Virus record (IMG/VR): IMGVR_UViG_3300032177_000022 | Span: 1-45,331 of that record | DNA: 45,331 bases | From: a virus | Direction: 5' to 3' (one strand) | Part shown: one piece after another, positions 32,026-38,407 of the stretch | How positions within the stretch are numbered: the first letter of the stretch is position 1 | Layout: each line of letters opens with the position of its first letter | Position numbers and translations under genes: made by a program | The notes under the pieces: generated by a model | What the model was told of the DNA's origin: nothing | Database searches by the model: none | What the model saw: the letters and a program-made list of their open reading frames with translations, nothing else

Positions 32026-32825
32026 GCCGGCTCCTCTCCGTTGACCGGTCCGGCCAAGCCGAGCACTTGTTGGTAGCTATCTTTGAAGCGCACTTTCGGG
32101 TTGTTCTTGAGGGCATTATAAACCTGTCGGGCAGCTTCCGGCGTCTGGCGGGCCTCGATGGCCTTGATGGACTGGCGCAGGTCGTATCGCTGGTCGGGCG
32201 AGAAGCAGGAGTTGGTCTCAAATGCCCACTGCGTCCGCTGGCGGAGTTTGTTGGCGTGGCCGATCCAGACGGTCTGGTTGACGAATTGAACCCAAAAGGC
32301 GACACTGTCGATCAGGTTTTCGATGGTGTCAAGCCAAGGCTCACAGGATACCGACGTGCGGATGTCATAGCGCGGCTCGATTGCCAAGGCATCGAACCGT
32401 TCATCGACTGTCGGCGCGTTTGGTTCCCATAAGCGCCCCACAGCAGGCTCATGATGTGTCAGCGTGAACCGAATTTCGGATTGCTCGCGGGGATATTGCC
32501 GCAACACAGTCACGATACGCTGGACAATCACCCGCTCCGCCTTTGTCACCACCAGCACCATATTCCCGGCATCAAGCAAATGGTCAAGGTACGTCAGACA
32601 GTGATCGACGTTGCCAGGCGTGAAATCATGCGAGGTGGGGAACATGACGACGCCCGGCCACTTGCGCACCTTGGGAAACGTCAGTTCCTCTTTCGCCCAG
32701 TCCAAGCCTCGTTTGGTGTTGAAGCGGCTGTCACGCGCGTAACAATAGATACAAGAATTCGCGCAACCCTTGCAGCAGTTGAAACTATGATTGCTCCATT
32801 CGCGGGTTCCGGTTTTTGGTTTCAT
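32022..32825 (-). CDS. Radical-SAM protein of the photolyase-like (SPL/COG1533) type, 267 aa
   Basis: ATG 32825 has AGGAG 8 nt upstream (ATG 32831 is too close). The site CANSCIYC (Cys21, Cys25, Cys28; CxxxCxxC) lies right at the N-terminus after REWSNHSFNCC, as in spore photoproduct lyase-like and phage Gp37/Gp68-like proteins. Later blocks (VVMFPTSHDF, VLVVTKAERV, IRFTLTHHEP, RTSVSCEPWLD) match the barrel strands of that group. SPL repairs a thymine dimer; many relatives have unknown substrates, so DNA-base chemistry is plausible but unproven. Confidence 0.78.
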   Translation of the reverse strand: MKPKTGTREWSNHSFNCCKGCANSCIYCYARDSRFNTKRGLDWAKEELTFPKVRKWPGVVMFPTSHDFTPGNVDHCLTYLDHLLDAGNMVLVVTKAERVIVQRIVTVLRQYPREQSEIRFTLTHHEPAVGRLWEPNAPTVDERFDALAIEPRYDIRTSVSCEPWLDTIENLIDSVAFWVQFVNQTVWIGHANKLRQRTQWAFETNSCFSPDQRYDLRQSIKAIEARQTPEAARQVYNALKNNPKVRFKDSYQQVLGLAGPVNGEEPA

Positions 32826-32846
32826 TGTCATTGCTCCTGCTCTGCC
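32823..32846. repeat. Linker repeat III, copy 1
   Basis: 24 bp identical to 33428-33451. On the minus strand it holds the end of one gene (codons for AEQEQ and stop), an AGGAG ribosome binding site and the next ATG. Confidence 0.95.
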
Positions 32847-33430
32847 GTGGCGAGGCGGTAGGCATACACCCACACCCACGGGTTTGACTCCCACGGGAAG
32901 CCGCGTTTGGCATTGATCGAGTTCCAGAGTAGGGCGAAGTCGCGTAGTTGCTTGTCCGGGTTGCATGGGTTTGTGGCAATGCCCTCCCTTGCCGCATCGC
33001 CCGCCGGCATGGCCTGCAACCGCTCCACCCGCACATCAGTAATCAGCAAAAACGTCCGCGCGGCCCAGCGGGGCATGTACATGGAGGAAAGGGTGTTGTG
33101 TTTGTAGAGCCATTGGGGCGAGCGGATTGGTTGTTCATCCCACTTGTAGGCATAATTGCCGTCATCCAGATACAAAGACTCGCCCTTCATGCCCAGCATT
33201 AGTGGCTCCCTCATATACCATACGTCGTCGGGTCCGCCGTGGGGCGATTTTGCGCTAGTGCCATCGGGCCAAACCCACATGTCGCCGTCGAGTTGCGGCG
33301 GGGCCATATCTGTTTGTGTTTCGACAAACACACCAAGTCCACGTATTACCCGCCGCGTCATGGTCTTGTGCCCGTCGCGGTTGACCTGGCGGAGTTCGGG
33401 CTTGAATAGGGGGGATGGTAGGGTTCTCAT
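32828..33430 (-). CDS. ASCH-like phage protein, 200 aa
   Basis: ATG 33430 has AGGAG 8 nt upstream within linker repeat III. The pattern is that of the phage ASCH/PUA-like family: FKPELRQVNRDGHKTMTRRVI at the start, DVWYMREPLML, SSMYMPRWAARTFLLITDVRVERLQ, AAREGI, and a LLWNSINAKRGFPWESNPWVWVYAY end. ASCH domains bind RNA or modified nucleobases, and some hydrolyse N4-acetylcytidine. Here it sits between a DNA methyltransferase and radical-SAM genes. The function in phages is not known. Confidence 0.78.
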   Translation of the reverse strand: MRTLPSPLFKPELRQVNRDGHKTMTRRVIRGLGVFVETQTDMAPPQLDGDMWVWPDGTSAKSPHGGPDDVWYMREPLMLGMKGESLYLDDGNYAYKWDEQPIRSPQWLYKHNTLSSMYMPRWAARTFLLITDVRVERLQAMPAGDAAREGIATNPCNPDKQLRDFALLWNSINAKRGFPWESNPWVWVYAYRLATAEQEQ

Positions 33431-33451
33431 TGTCATTGCTCCTGCTCTGCC
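33428..33451. repeat. Linker repeat III, copy 2
   Basis: Identical to 32823-32846. It joins the methyltransferase end (AAEQEQ) to the ASCH-like gene start, whereas the other copy joins the ASCH-like end (TAEQEQ) to the radical-SAM start. Confidence 0.95.
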
Positions 33452-34894
33452 GCCATCGTGGCTCCCCACAGCGGCCCGGCGGCGTCCATCGCGGGGGCCT
33501 GGCCTTTTGGCACGAGGTAGGCGCTCAGCCGCTCGATGGCGTACTGGACGTACTGTGGGTTCAACTCGATCCCGTCGGCCTCACAGCCGAGTTCCAGGGC
33601 GGCTTGAAGGGTTGTGGCGGTCCCGGCGTAGGGGTCCTGGACTCGGCAGGGCACGCTTGGCAGCGGCGGGCAGGAGCAGGAGGGGCGATAGCCGAGAAGT
33701 TTGCCGGGTTCGCCTTGGGCGTTTCCGCCGTTTCTATGCAGGCCCTTACTTGTCTGGCGATTCCCACCCATATTGGCCGCACCGCCCGTCAAATCCTCGC
33801 CGGCGTTGAACTCCTTGCTCGGATTCATTTCCCGCTCCACCACCGGGCTGTACGGAATCCCGCAGGTGGGGCAGCAGCCCTTGGGTGAAGTCGCGGCTTT
33901 GATGAAGAACCGCGGCAATTTTTTGGGAAAACTTGCATAATGACTGAACTTGCACGGCTCCGGCCCCCAGGTCTGGACGCTGCGGGGGTTGCGGGTTGCG
34001 CCGGTGAACTCGTGGTCATGCACCACGGCGTACTGCTCGTCGGGGTCGTCGATGACGCGGCTGTACTGGTTGCGGGCGATCGTCGCGCCCGTGGCCGGTT
34101 CCTTCACCCCGGCGGCGTCGGTGTAGTATTTGTCGCTCTTGACGAACATGAAGCAGTACTCATGCGCCGTCGTCGTTCGCCACTGGCCCTTGCGGAGGAC
34201 GTAGCCGCCGTGGGGGAGGCACTTGGCACATCCCGGGCAGTCGGCCCAGGTGGCGTTATTCCTCGATTCCAAAAACGTGATACCTTCTCGCCGCAAGCCG
34301 TTTGCACCTATGCCCAATCCAATTCCGCCCGCGCCCGTCTTGCCGCCCTTCACCTTCACCTTGCAGCGTTCCCATCGCCACCCGGAAATCGACTGTGGCA
34401 TACAACTAGGTTTTTTCCATATCACGGTGTCCCTGTGCCGCCAGCCGTCGGCGCGGAGGGCGTTCTTGAGCATGTCGGGAATGCCGACGGGCTCGCCGTC
34501 CTGTACGCCCGGCGTGTCGGGACAGGGGGGAGTTAAACTGCCCGCATTCGTGGCTTGCTTTCGATAGGTCGATTCGGCGGGGTTTCCGCCCCTACCACCA
34601 CCAGCATAAGTTTCTCCGATGTTCACCACCAGCACGCCGGTCGGGTGCAGCACGCGGCGGCACTCGCGGAACACCGCGACCTGGGCGGCGATGTACTCAG
34701 CGGGCGTCTTTTCCGAGCCGAGTTCGTACGCCTTCTCGGCGGAATCGGCCTTGCAATACGAGCGAAGGCCCCAGTCAATATGGCGGACTGCATATCACCA
34801 AATGGTAGCAGTCCGCCGGCATCTCCTTGAGGATGGTTAGAACATCGCCTTGATAAAGTTTTGCGCCACCATGATTGAATACTGGGCTTCTCAT
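33433..34894 (-). pseudogene. DNA methyltransferase (N4/N6 type), frameshifted at motif IV
   Basis: ATG 34894 with AAGGAG begins a coherent frame (KLYQGDVLTILKEMPADCYHLVICSPPY), which hits TGA at 34777-34775 immediately after the catalytic SPPY motif. Skipping one T (34777) restores DWGLRSYCKADSAEKAYELG and the rest to the stop at 33433. That includes a C-terminal S-adenosylmethionine site, QDPYAGTATTLQAALELG, as in beta-class enzymes. The intact product would be 486 aa. Motif order (IV first, I last) fits beta-class N4-cytosine or N6-adenine enzymes; SPPY favours N4. It may be a decayed gene, a natural +1 recoding site (TGA C context), or a sequencing error. A central CPTCG zinc-ribbon-like insertion is also present. 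Confidence 0.85.
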
Positions 34895-34998
34895 TCAGAC
34901 TCCTTTTTGTCCCTATGCCATCCGACGGGGCCATTGCCTTTTGGAATCGGCTTCCCATTGCGTTTCGCTTCCCAATATGCCGTCTTGTGTATGCTCAT
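34891..34998 (-). CDS. Small ORF upstream of the methyltransferase, 35 aa
   Basis: ATG 34998 opens a 35-codon frame whose stop overlaps the methyltransferase ATG as ATGA. The peptide (MSIHKTAYWEAKRNGKPIP, ending HRDKKESE) is basic and coherent. A GTG at 35049 would extend it by 17 hydrophobic residues, but neither start has a clear ribosome binding site. The coupling overlap is the main evidence. Confidence 0.45.
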   Translation of the reverse strand: MSIHKTAYWEAKRNGKPIPKGNGPVGWHRDKKESE

Positions 34999-35155
34999 GT
35001 GGCACGGGGGCGGGGTGTAGCCGTTTAGAATAATAATGATGGGCGCCACGTCCGATAGGTTGGTGCATCATCCCACTGGATAAGCGGAGTGATCCTGCCG
35101 GAGCGACGCCCGTTTTAATTGTTTGTTGCTTGTTTTCCATGATGCACCGGGGGGC

Positions 35156-35183
35156 AGTATATGGCGGCACTTCGGCTTGTCAA
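35156..35183 (-). promoter_or_regulatory. Strong sigma70-type promoter heading the long leftward operon
   Basis: Minus strand: TTGACA (35183-35178), 16-nt spacer, TATACT (35161-35156, one mismatch to TATAAT). It lies at the edge of an A/T-rich tract and is the only strong leftward promoter found before about 35 kb of co-directional genes. -35 sequence and spacer length are the same as for the promoter at 442-415. Confidence 0.8.
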
Positions 35184-35331
35184 GCGAAAAATAAAAAAAA
35201 CGACAATATTTTAGCGTTTGACCGCAACCCACAAGGTCTTGGGCTTATCTCCCTCTCGGAAGGACCCCGAAAACCTATGCGGATTGGTGCATATGTCCTG
35301 CTGGCCTAGTGCTCCGCCGGCGGCGGCGGAT

Positions 35332-35390
35332 GTTGCATTGTGTCAACGCGATGTTTCAATGTATCAACATTTGTGTTGCAAGGTGTCAAC
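35332..35390. promoter_or_regulatory. Three 16-bp dyad operator-like sites
   Basis: Sites GTTGCATTGTGTCAAC (35332-35347), GTTTCAATGTATCAAC (35353-35368) and GTTGCAAGGTGTCAAC (35375-35390) share GTT-CA...G-TCAAC, with inverted GTTG/CAAC ends in sites 1 and 3. Start-to-start spacing is 21 and 22 bp, two helical turns, so bound dimers would lie on one face of the DNA. They lie between the two divergent operons. Repressor or activator sites are most likely; iterons of an origin are the alternative. Confidence 0.7.
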
Positions 35391-35550
35391 AATTCGCCCA
35401 TGCCGAAAACCCTTGCACGGCGCAAGTGTGGTACAGTCCACGCCTTGCGATTTCTGGCCGCGATTGGTATGGCGCTTGCATGGTAGATAAGAGCATCACC
35501 AACGATGCGACGGCAAAGCCTGGCCGAGACAGGCATAGAGGAAGAGGACA

Positions 35551-35688
35551 ATGTCGAAGGCTAGATACAAGACAATTGATACGCGAACCCTTGCCGGTCT
35601 ACGTCGGGCCGAGCGCCTCCGCCGCTGCGGATGGCGGATCGGTTCTATTGGTTTCACTACGATTCAGTTCTACAAGCCCAAAGACTGA
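35551..35688 (+). CDS. Small basic protein, 45 aa, first gene of the rightward operon
   Basis: ATG 35551 follows GAGGAAGAGGACA. The sequence (MSKARYKTIDTRTLAGLRR, then AERLRRCGWRIGS and a FTTIQFYKPKD end) is coherent: an Arg-rich helix followed by two short strands, as in small phage proteins of this kind. It is the first candidate gene past the operator-like sites. No function is recognised. The leader AGGACAATGTC is shared with the next gene's start. Confidence 0.65.
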   Translation: MSKARYKTIDTRTLAGLRRAERLRRCGWRIGSIGFTTIQFYKPKD

Positions 35689-35785
35689 CCTTCCTGGGCG
35701 CACGGCGCGCCCTTGCCTCCAGGTCATGCTGGGCGCAAGGATGCGCCGGGTGAACTCGGCAAGCCTTAACTGAAGGGATAGGACA

Positions 35786-36016
35786 ATGTCATTGAAAGAA
35801 GCCAAGATGATCCTGGCATACGCCCGCAAGCGCGGTCTTCATGCTGCACAGATTGACCGTGGGCCGGTGGCTACATGCGCGTGCAAGAGGCACAACCCGG
35901 CGGACCGTGGCGAATACGCCGTGCTCGTGCCCGTTAATGCGTGGCGCGACGGTCAGTATGTATTCACCGTGGAGCATGTAGAAATCATCCGAGCCGGCTG
36001 CCTGGCGGCTGTGTAG
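35786..36016 (+). CDS. Small protein, 76 aa, unknown
   Basis: ATG 35786 is preceded by AAGGGATAGGACA. The N-terminal helix (LKEAKMILAYARKRGLHA) is followed by a CACK knuckle and a beta-like half (EYAVLVPVNAW, YVFTVEHVEIIRAG). Two small hairpins with GGCGC arms (35697-35745) separate it from the 45-aa gene. An early regulatory or host-interaction role is a guess from position. Confidence 0.7.
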   Translation: MSLKEAKMILAYARKRGLHAAQIDRGPVATCACKRHNPADRGEYAVLVPVNAWRDGQYVFTVEHVEIIRAGCLAAV

Positions 36017-36070
36017 CACCCTCCCCGCGCCGCTTCGTGGCGGCTGCCCTCGACGGCGAGCGGGGAATTG

Positions 36071-36093
36071 GGTCCGGCGGTGTACGCCGGGCC
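36071..36093 (+). other. RNA hairpin in the leader of the clamp-loader-like gene
   Basis: GGTCCGGCG (36071-36079) pairs with CGCCGGGCC (36085-36093), one G-T wobble, 5-nt loop. Another GCCGC/GCGGC hairpin lies just upstream (about 36033-36048). There is no T-run, so termination is unlikely; mRNA stability or translation control is possible. The 36017-36136 gap has no gene. Confidence 0.5.
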
Positions 36094-36136
36094 GGGCGTG
36101 CTGGCCTGGAAACCCTAACCGAAAGGATCGTGTACC

Positions 36137-36955
36137 ATGATTACCTATCGTGGCCGGGAGTTCCCCGACGCGCGGACTGCCCGCGCTTCAGTGTTGGAGT
36201 TTGCCGGGCCTGCCGTGGCCGTGGCTGAGGCCGAGCCGCCGATGCCCGTCGCGCCGATGCTCGAGCGCAGGCGGGATGAACCCAAGCGGCGGGCGCTCGT
36301 GGACAGGTATCGCCCGCGGACCCTGGCGGAAGTGGCCGGGCAGCCGGAAGTCCTGGCCGTGTTGCGCGACTTTGCGGCTATGCCTTACTCCTGGCCCTTC
36401 ATCCTGGCCGGGGATACAGGGACCGGCAAAACGTCGGCGGCCTGGGCGCTTGCGGCGGATCTGGGTTGCAACGTGGATTCGGCGCCGGCGGAGTTTGGCG
36501 GGGTGTTCTCGATACCGTCGGGTGAGCACAACTCCGAGGCGATCCGCGACCTCTGGCCGGCGCTCTGGCTGACGCCGTTTGATTCGGAGCGGGGCTGGAA
36601 AGTCTTGATCGTGAATGAAGTCGAGCAGGTAAGCGCCAAGGTCGAATTACTCTGGCTTGACCGCCTAGAGGACTTGCCCCCGCGAACCGTTATCATCTTC
36701 ACCACTAACGAGGTCGAGTCGTTGCCGGCCCGGTTCCGGGATCGGTGTACGGTCCTGGCCTTCGAGGCTTCCGCCGACCGCCTGGACGGCCCGGCGCGTG
36801 GCCTTGCCCGGCAGATATGGCAGCAAGAGACCGGCGAAGAGTGCCCGCCGGCAATCGTGCAAACAATCGTAGATCGTGCAACACAGTCCGGGCGGGTGTC
36901 GTTCCGGCGCGTTGTACAAAACATAGTGCCGCTGCTGGCGGCGAGAGGAAAGTGA
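36137..36955 (+). CDS. Clamp-loader-like AAA+ ATPase, 272 aa
   Basis: ATG 36137 has AAAGGA 11 nt upstream. The AAA+ core resembles DNA polymerase III gamma/tau or RFC small subunits: VDRYRPRTLAEVAGQPEVL at 55-73, Walker A GDTGTGKT (92-99), Walker B-like VLIVNEVE (157-163, with Asn in place of the usual Asp), sensor-1 FTTNE (188-192) and RFRDRC (199-204). The C-terminal part has helices like the lid domain. The first 50 residues are unlike clamp loaders. It may load a host or phage clamp or act with the RuvB-like protein encoded 1.5 kb downstream. The altered Walker B suggests slow or regulatory ATP use. Confidence 0.8.
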   Translation: MITYRGREFPDARTARASVLEFAGPAVAVAEAEPPMPVAPMLERRRDEPKRRALVDRYRPRTLAEVAGQPEVLAVLRDFAAMPYSWPFILAGDTGTGKTSAAWALAADLGCNVDSAPAEFGGVFSIPSGEHNSEAIRDLWPALWLTPFDSERGWKVLIVNEVEQVSAKVELLWLDRLEDLPPRTVIIFTTNEVESLPARFRDRCTVLAFEASADRLDGPARGLARQIWQQETGEECPPAIVQTIVDRATQSGRVSFRRVVQNIVPLLAARGK

Positions 36956-36958
36956 CCT

Positions 36959-37297
36959 ATGAAAGAGAACACGAAACATATGCCGGGAACATGGCGGCAA
37001 GGAACCCCGTTTTTAGGCAAAGACACGCTGCTCTGCCTGAGCATCGTGGACGACAGCGGGCGGGGCGTGGCAACTGTCTACGGTTGCGGCAACGGCGGGG
37101 TTGACGCGGGATTCCCGCCCGACGATGAGGCGCGCAGGTACGCCGCCCTGATAGCCGCCGCGCCGGACCTGCTGGCGGCGTGCAAGCTGGCCGTGCGGTT
37201 CGTGGAGGATGTGTGCAAAGGCCACCAGTGGCCGCATGAGAATTGCGAAGCGTGGAAGGCGGCTACCGCCGCTATCGCCAAAGCGAAAGGAGAGTAA
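36959..37297 (+). CDS. Phage protein of unknown function, 112 aa
   Basis: It begins 3 nt after the stop of the clamp-loader-like gene, in a TGACCTATG junction also seen before 37757. The first 60 residues are beta-like with Gly-rich turns. The centre has the common phage pattern EARRYAALIAAAPDLLAACK (about residues 57-76), and a C-terminal helix with two Cys/His-bearing loops follows (CKGHQWPHENC). This AAPDLLAAC module occurs in many phage early proteins without known function. Confidence 0.75.
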   Translation: MKENTKHMPGTWRQGTPFLGKDTLLCLSIVDDSGRGVATVYGCGNGGVDAGFPPDDEARRYAALIAAAPDLLAACKLAVRFVEDVCKGHQWPHENCEAWKAATAAIAKAKGE

Positions 37298-37301
37298 GAC
37301 C

Positions 37302-37742
37302 ATGCGTGGACAACTTGCAATGTATGACGTGCTTCCCTTTGAGGACACCATGAAGCCCGACGATCCGGGCGATGCCGACGCCGACGATGACCCGGATTGC
37401 GAGCGGGATGCCGACGCTTTCGCGGCGTTTGACGCCTGGCTGAAAGACAAGGGCTTCCCCTACGTCGAAGTAACGGAAGCGAAGCGGGCAATTTTTGCCG
37501 GGGCGAAGCTCGACGCTTTCGACTTCCTAGTATACTCCCAGGCCGGGCCGAATCTTCTCGTGCTGTTGACGGCGGATCCGACGCCCGATGACGTTGACTT
37601 GTTGCGGGAATGGGAGAAAACCTTTGGCCCTGGCTTTGCCGGGGCTTTCGTCTGGCAGGCCGACGGCGAATGGGTGACGGTCCTGTTGAATGACTGGAAC
37701 GGAAACAAGCTGCAAGCCCGGTCGTTGCGGGACCATCTATGA
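37302..37742 (+). CDS. Acidic protein, 146 aa, unknown
   Basis: ATG 37302 has AAAGGAGAG upstream; the longer frame from 37209 overlaps the preceding gene without a site. Residues 14-40 are very acidic (DDPGDADADDDPD). The rest is a mixed alpha/beta domain (FPYVEVTEAKRAIF, FDFLVYSQAGPNLLVLLTAD, WEKTFGPGFAGAFVW, GEWVTVLLND) that resembles nuclease-like or VRR-type folds in strand order, but no catalytic set can be named. It is part of the rightward operon. Confidence 0.7.
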   Translation: MRGQLAMYDVLPFEDTMKPDDPGDADADDDPDCERDADAFAAFDAWLKDKGFPYVEVTEAKRAIFAGAKLDAFDFLVYSQAGPNLLVLLTADPTPDDVDLLREWEKTFGPGFAGAFVWQADGEWVTVLLNDWNGNKLQARSLRDHL

Positions 37743-37756
37743 AGGGACACTGACCT

Positions 37757-38008
37757 ATGGGATACACGAGCGAACTAGACATCATTATCGGGAACCTGGC
37801 CGAGGCTTTCGTGAAGCAACACGGCCTCCGGGCGGATATGACTCCGCTGATCTACAAGGCCATGACCAACGGGGTTCAGGCGACAGTATCGTTTCTCAAT
37901 CGGACCACTGCCGATGGCGATGACGCCGGGAGCCTGCGGCCCTGCCGGGTGTGCGGCGGGCAATTCACTGGGCCGGGGGAGGTCTGCCCTGCCTGCGGGG
38001 GGCGATGA
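37757..38008 (+). CDS. Zinc-ribbon protein, 83 aa
   Basis: A helical N-terminal half (SELDIIIGNLAEAFVKQH, MTPLIYKAM) is followed by CRVCG...CPACGG, a zinc ribbon at about 63-81. The start follows AAGGGACACTGACCT. Its stop (38006-38008) overlaps the start of the duplicated N-terminal fragment. Nucleic-acid or protein contact through the ribbon is likely; exact role unknown. Confidence 0.75.
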   Translation: MGYTSELDIIIGNLAEAFVKQHGLRADMTPLIYKAMTNGVQATVSFLNRTTADGDDAGSLRPCRVCGGQFTGPGEVCPACGGR

Positions 38009-38073
38009 TGGGAACCGCGACCTATAACGGAGTGACCTACGATACGGCCGTGGAAGCCCTGACCGAGGAGTGA
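38005..38073 (+). pseudogene. Duplicated N-terminal fragment of the RuvB-like gene, 22 codons
   Basis: ATG 38005 begins MMGTATYNGVTYDTAVEAL, the same as residues 4-18 of the RuvB-like protein, then ends TEE and stop. Codons 4-19 come from an exact 48-bp repeat (38014-38061 = 38410-38457). It looks like a remnant of a duplication or of insertion of the 38078-38407 gene next to the RuvB-like gene start. It may still be translated as a short leader. Confidence 0.75.
38014..38061. repeat. 48-bp exact direct repeat, copy 1
   Basis: Identical to 38410-38457. The two copies flank the 109-aa gene at 38078-38407. Confidence 0.95.
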
Positions 38074-38077
38074 CCCT

Positions 38078-38407
38078 ATGCAACTTACCCTATTTAGCGA
38101 TGCGACGGATCCGGCGAGCAAGCCGGAAGTGCGGCATACTCCCAAGACCCCCCTTGCCCCCGCCGAGCGGGCTGGCGCCGTCGGGCCAAGCAACCTCGAA
38201 CTAACCCTGCGGGGCCACATTGGCGTGCCTGTCGCCGCCGATGAGCAGTGGATGTGGCGGTGCGAGTGCGTCAACTACTCGCGCGGCATGTGCGTGTTCA
38301 CAAACCGCGTATGCCCGCTGACATCGCATTCGGCGGCATGTGAATCTCACCGACTGCCGGCCAGCGAGCGCGAGATACTCGCCATTCTGGAGAAGCGTGC
38401 CCGATGA
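38078..38407 (+). CDS. Cys-rich small protein, 109 aa
   Basis: ATG 38078 follows a TGACCCTATG junction. The N-terminal half is polar and Pro-rich (PASKPEVRHTPKTPLAP). The second half has WMWRCECVNYSRGMC, then VCPLTSHSAACESH, a Cys/His-rich segment that could bind zinc. A short LPASEREILAILEK helix ends it. The stop overlaps the RuvB-like ATG (ATGA). The gene lies between two 48-bp repeats, as if inserted as a cassette. No family was recognised. Confidence 0.7.
   Translation: MQLTLFSDATDPASKPEVRHTPKTPLAPAERAGAVGPSNLELTLRGHIGVPVAADEQWMWRCECVNYSRGMCVFTNRVCPLTSHSAACESHRLPASEREILAILEKRAR

Larger units (their letters stand above)
34999..35550. other. Control region between the leftward and rightward operons
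   Basis: No convincing gene lies here. It holds the leftward promoter (35183-35156), an AT-rich tract (about 35184-35212), the three 16-bp dyad sites (35332-35390) and a CTTGC/GCAAG mini-dyad near 35412. GGTGCATCAT (from about 35061) and its inverse ATGATGCACC (about 35139) flank the leftward start region, and another TTGGTGCAT lies near 35285. A 76-codon frame starting at ATG 35139 exists but begins about 10 nt after the predicted transcription start and has no ribosome binding site. Confidence 0.7.

Noticed and set aside
34775-34894. prfB-like programmed +1 frameshift in the methyltransferase
   Set aside because: TGA C context is present, but there is no upstream stimulatory Shine-Dalgarno and TAT T is a poor slip site; kept as a frameshift of unknown cause.
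34913-35170. Leftward 85-aa frame just after the promoter at 35183
   Set aside because: ATG 35139 has no ribosome binding site and about a 10-nt leader, and the downstream half overlaps the better-supported ATGA-coupled small frame at 34891-34998.
35332-35390. Short CRISPR array
   Set aside because: Repeats are 16 bp, imperfect and dyad-symmetric with 5-6 bp between them, so protein-binding sites fit better.
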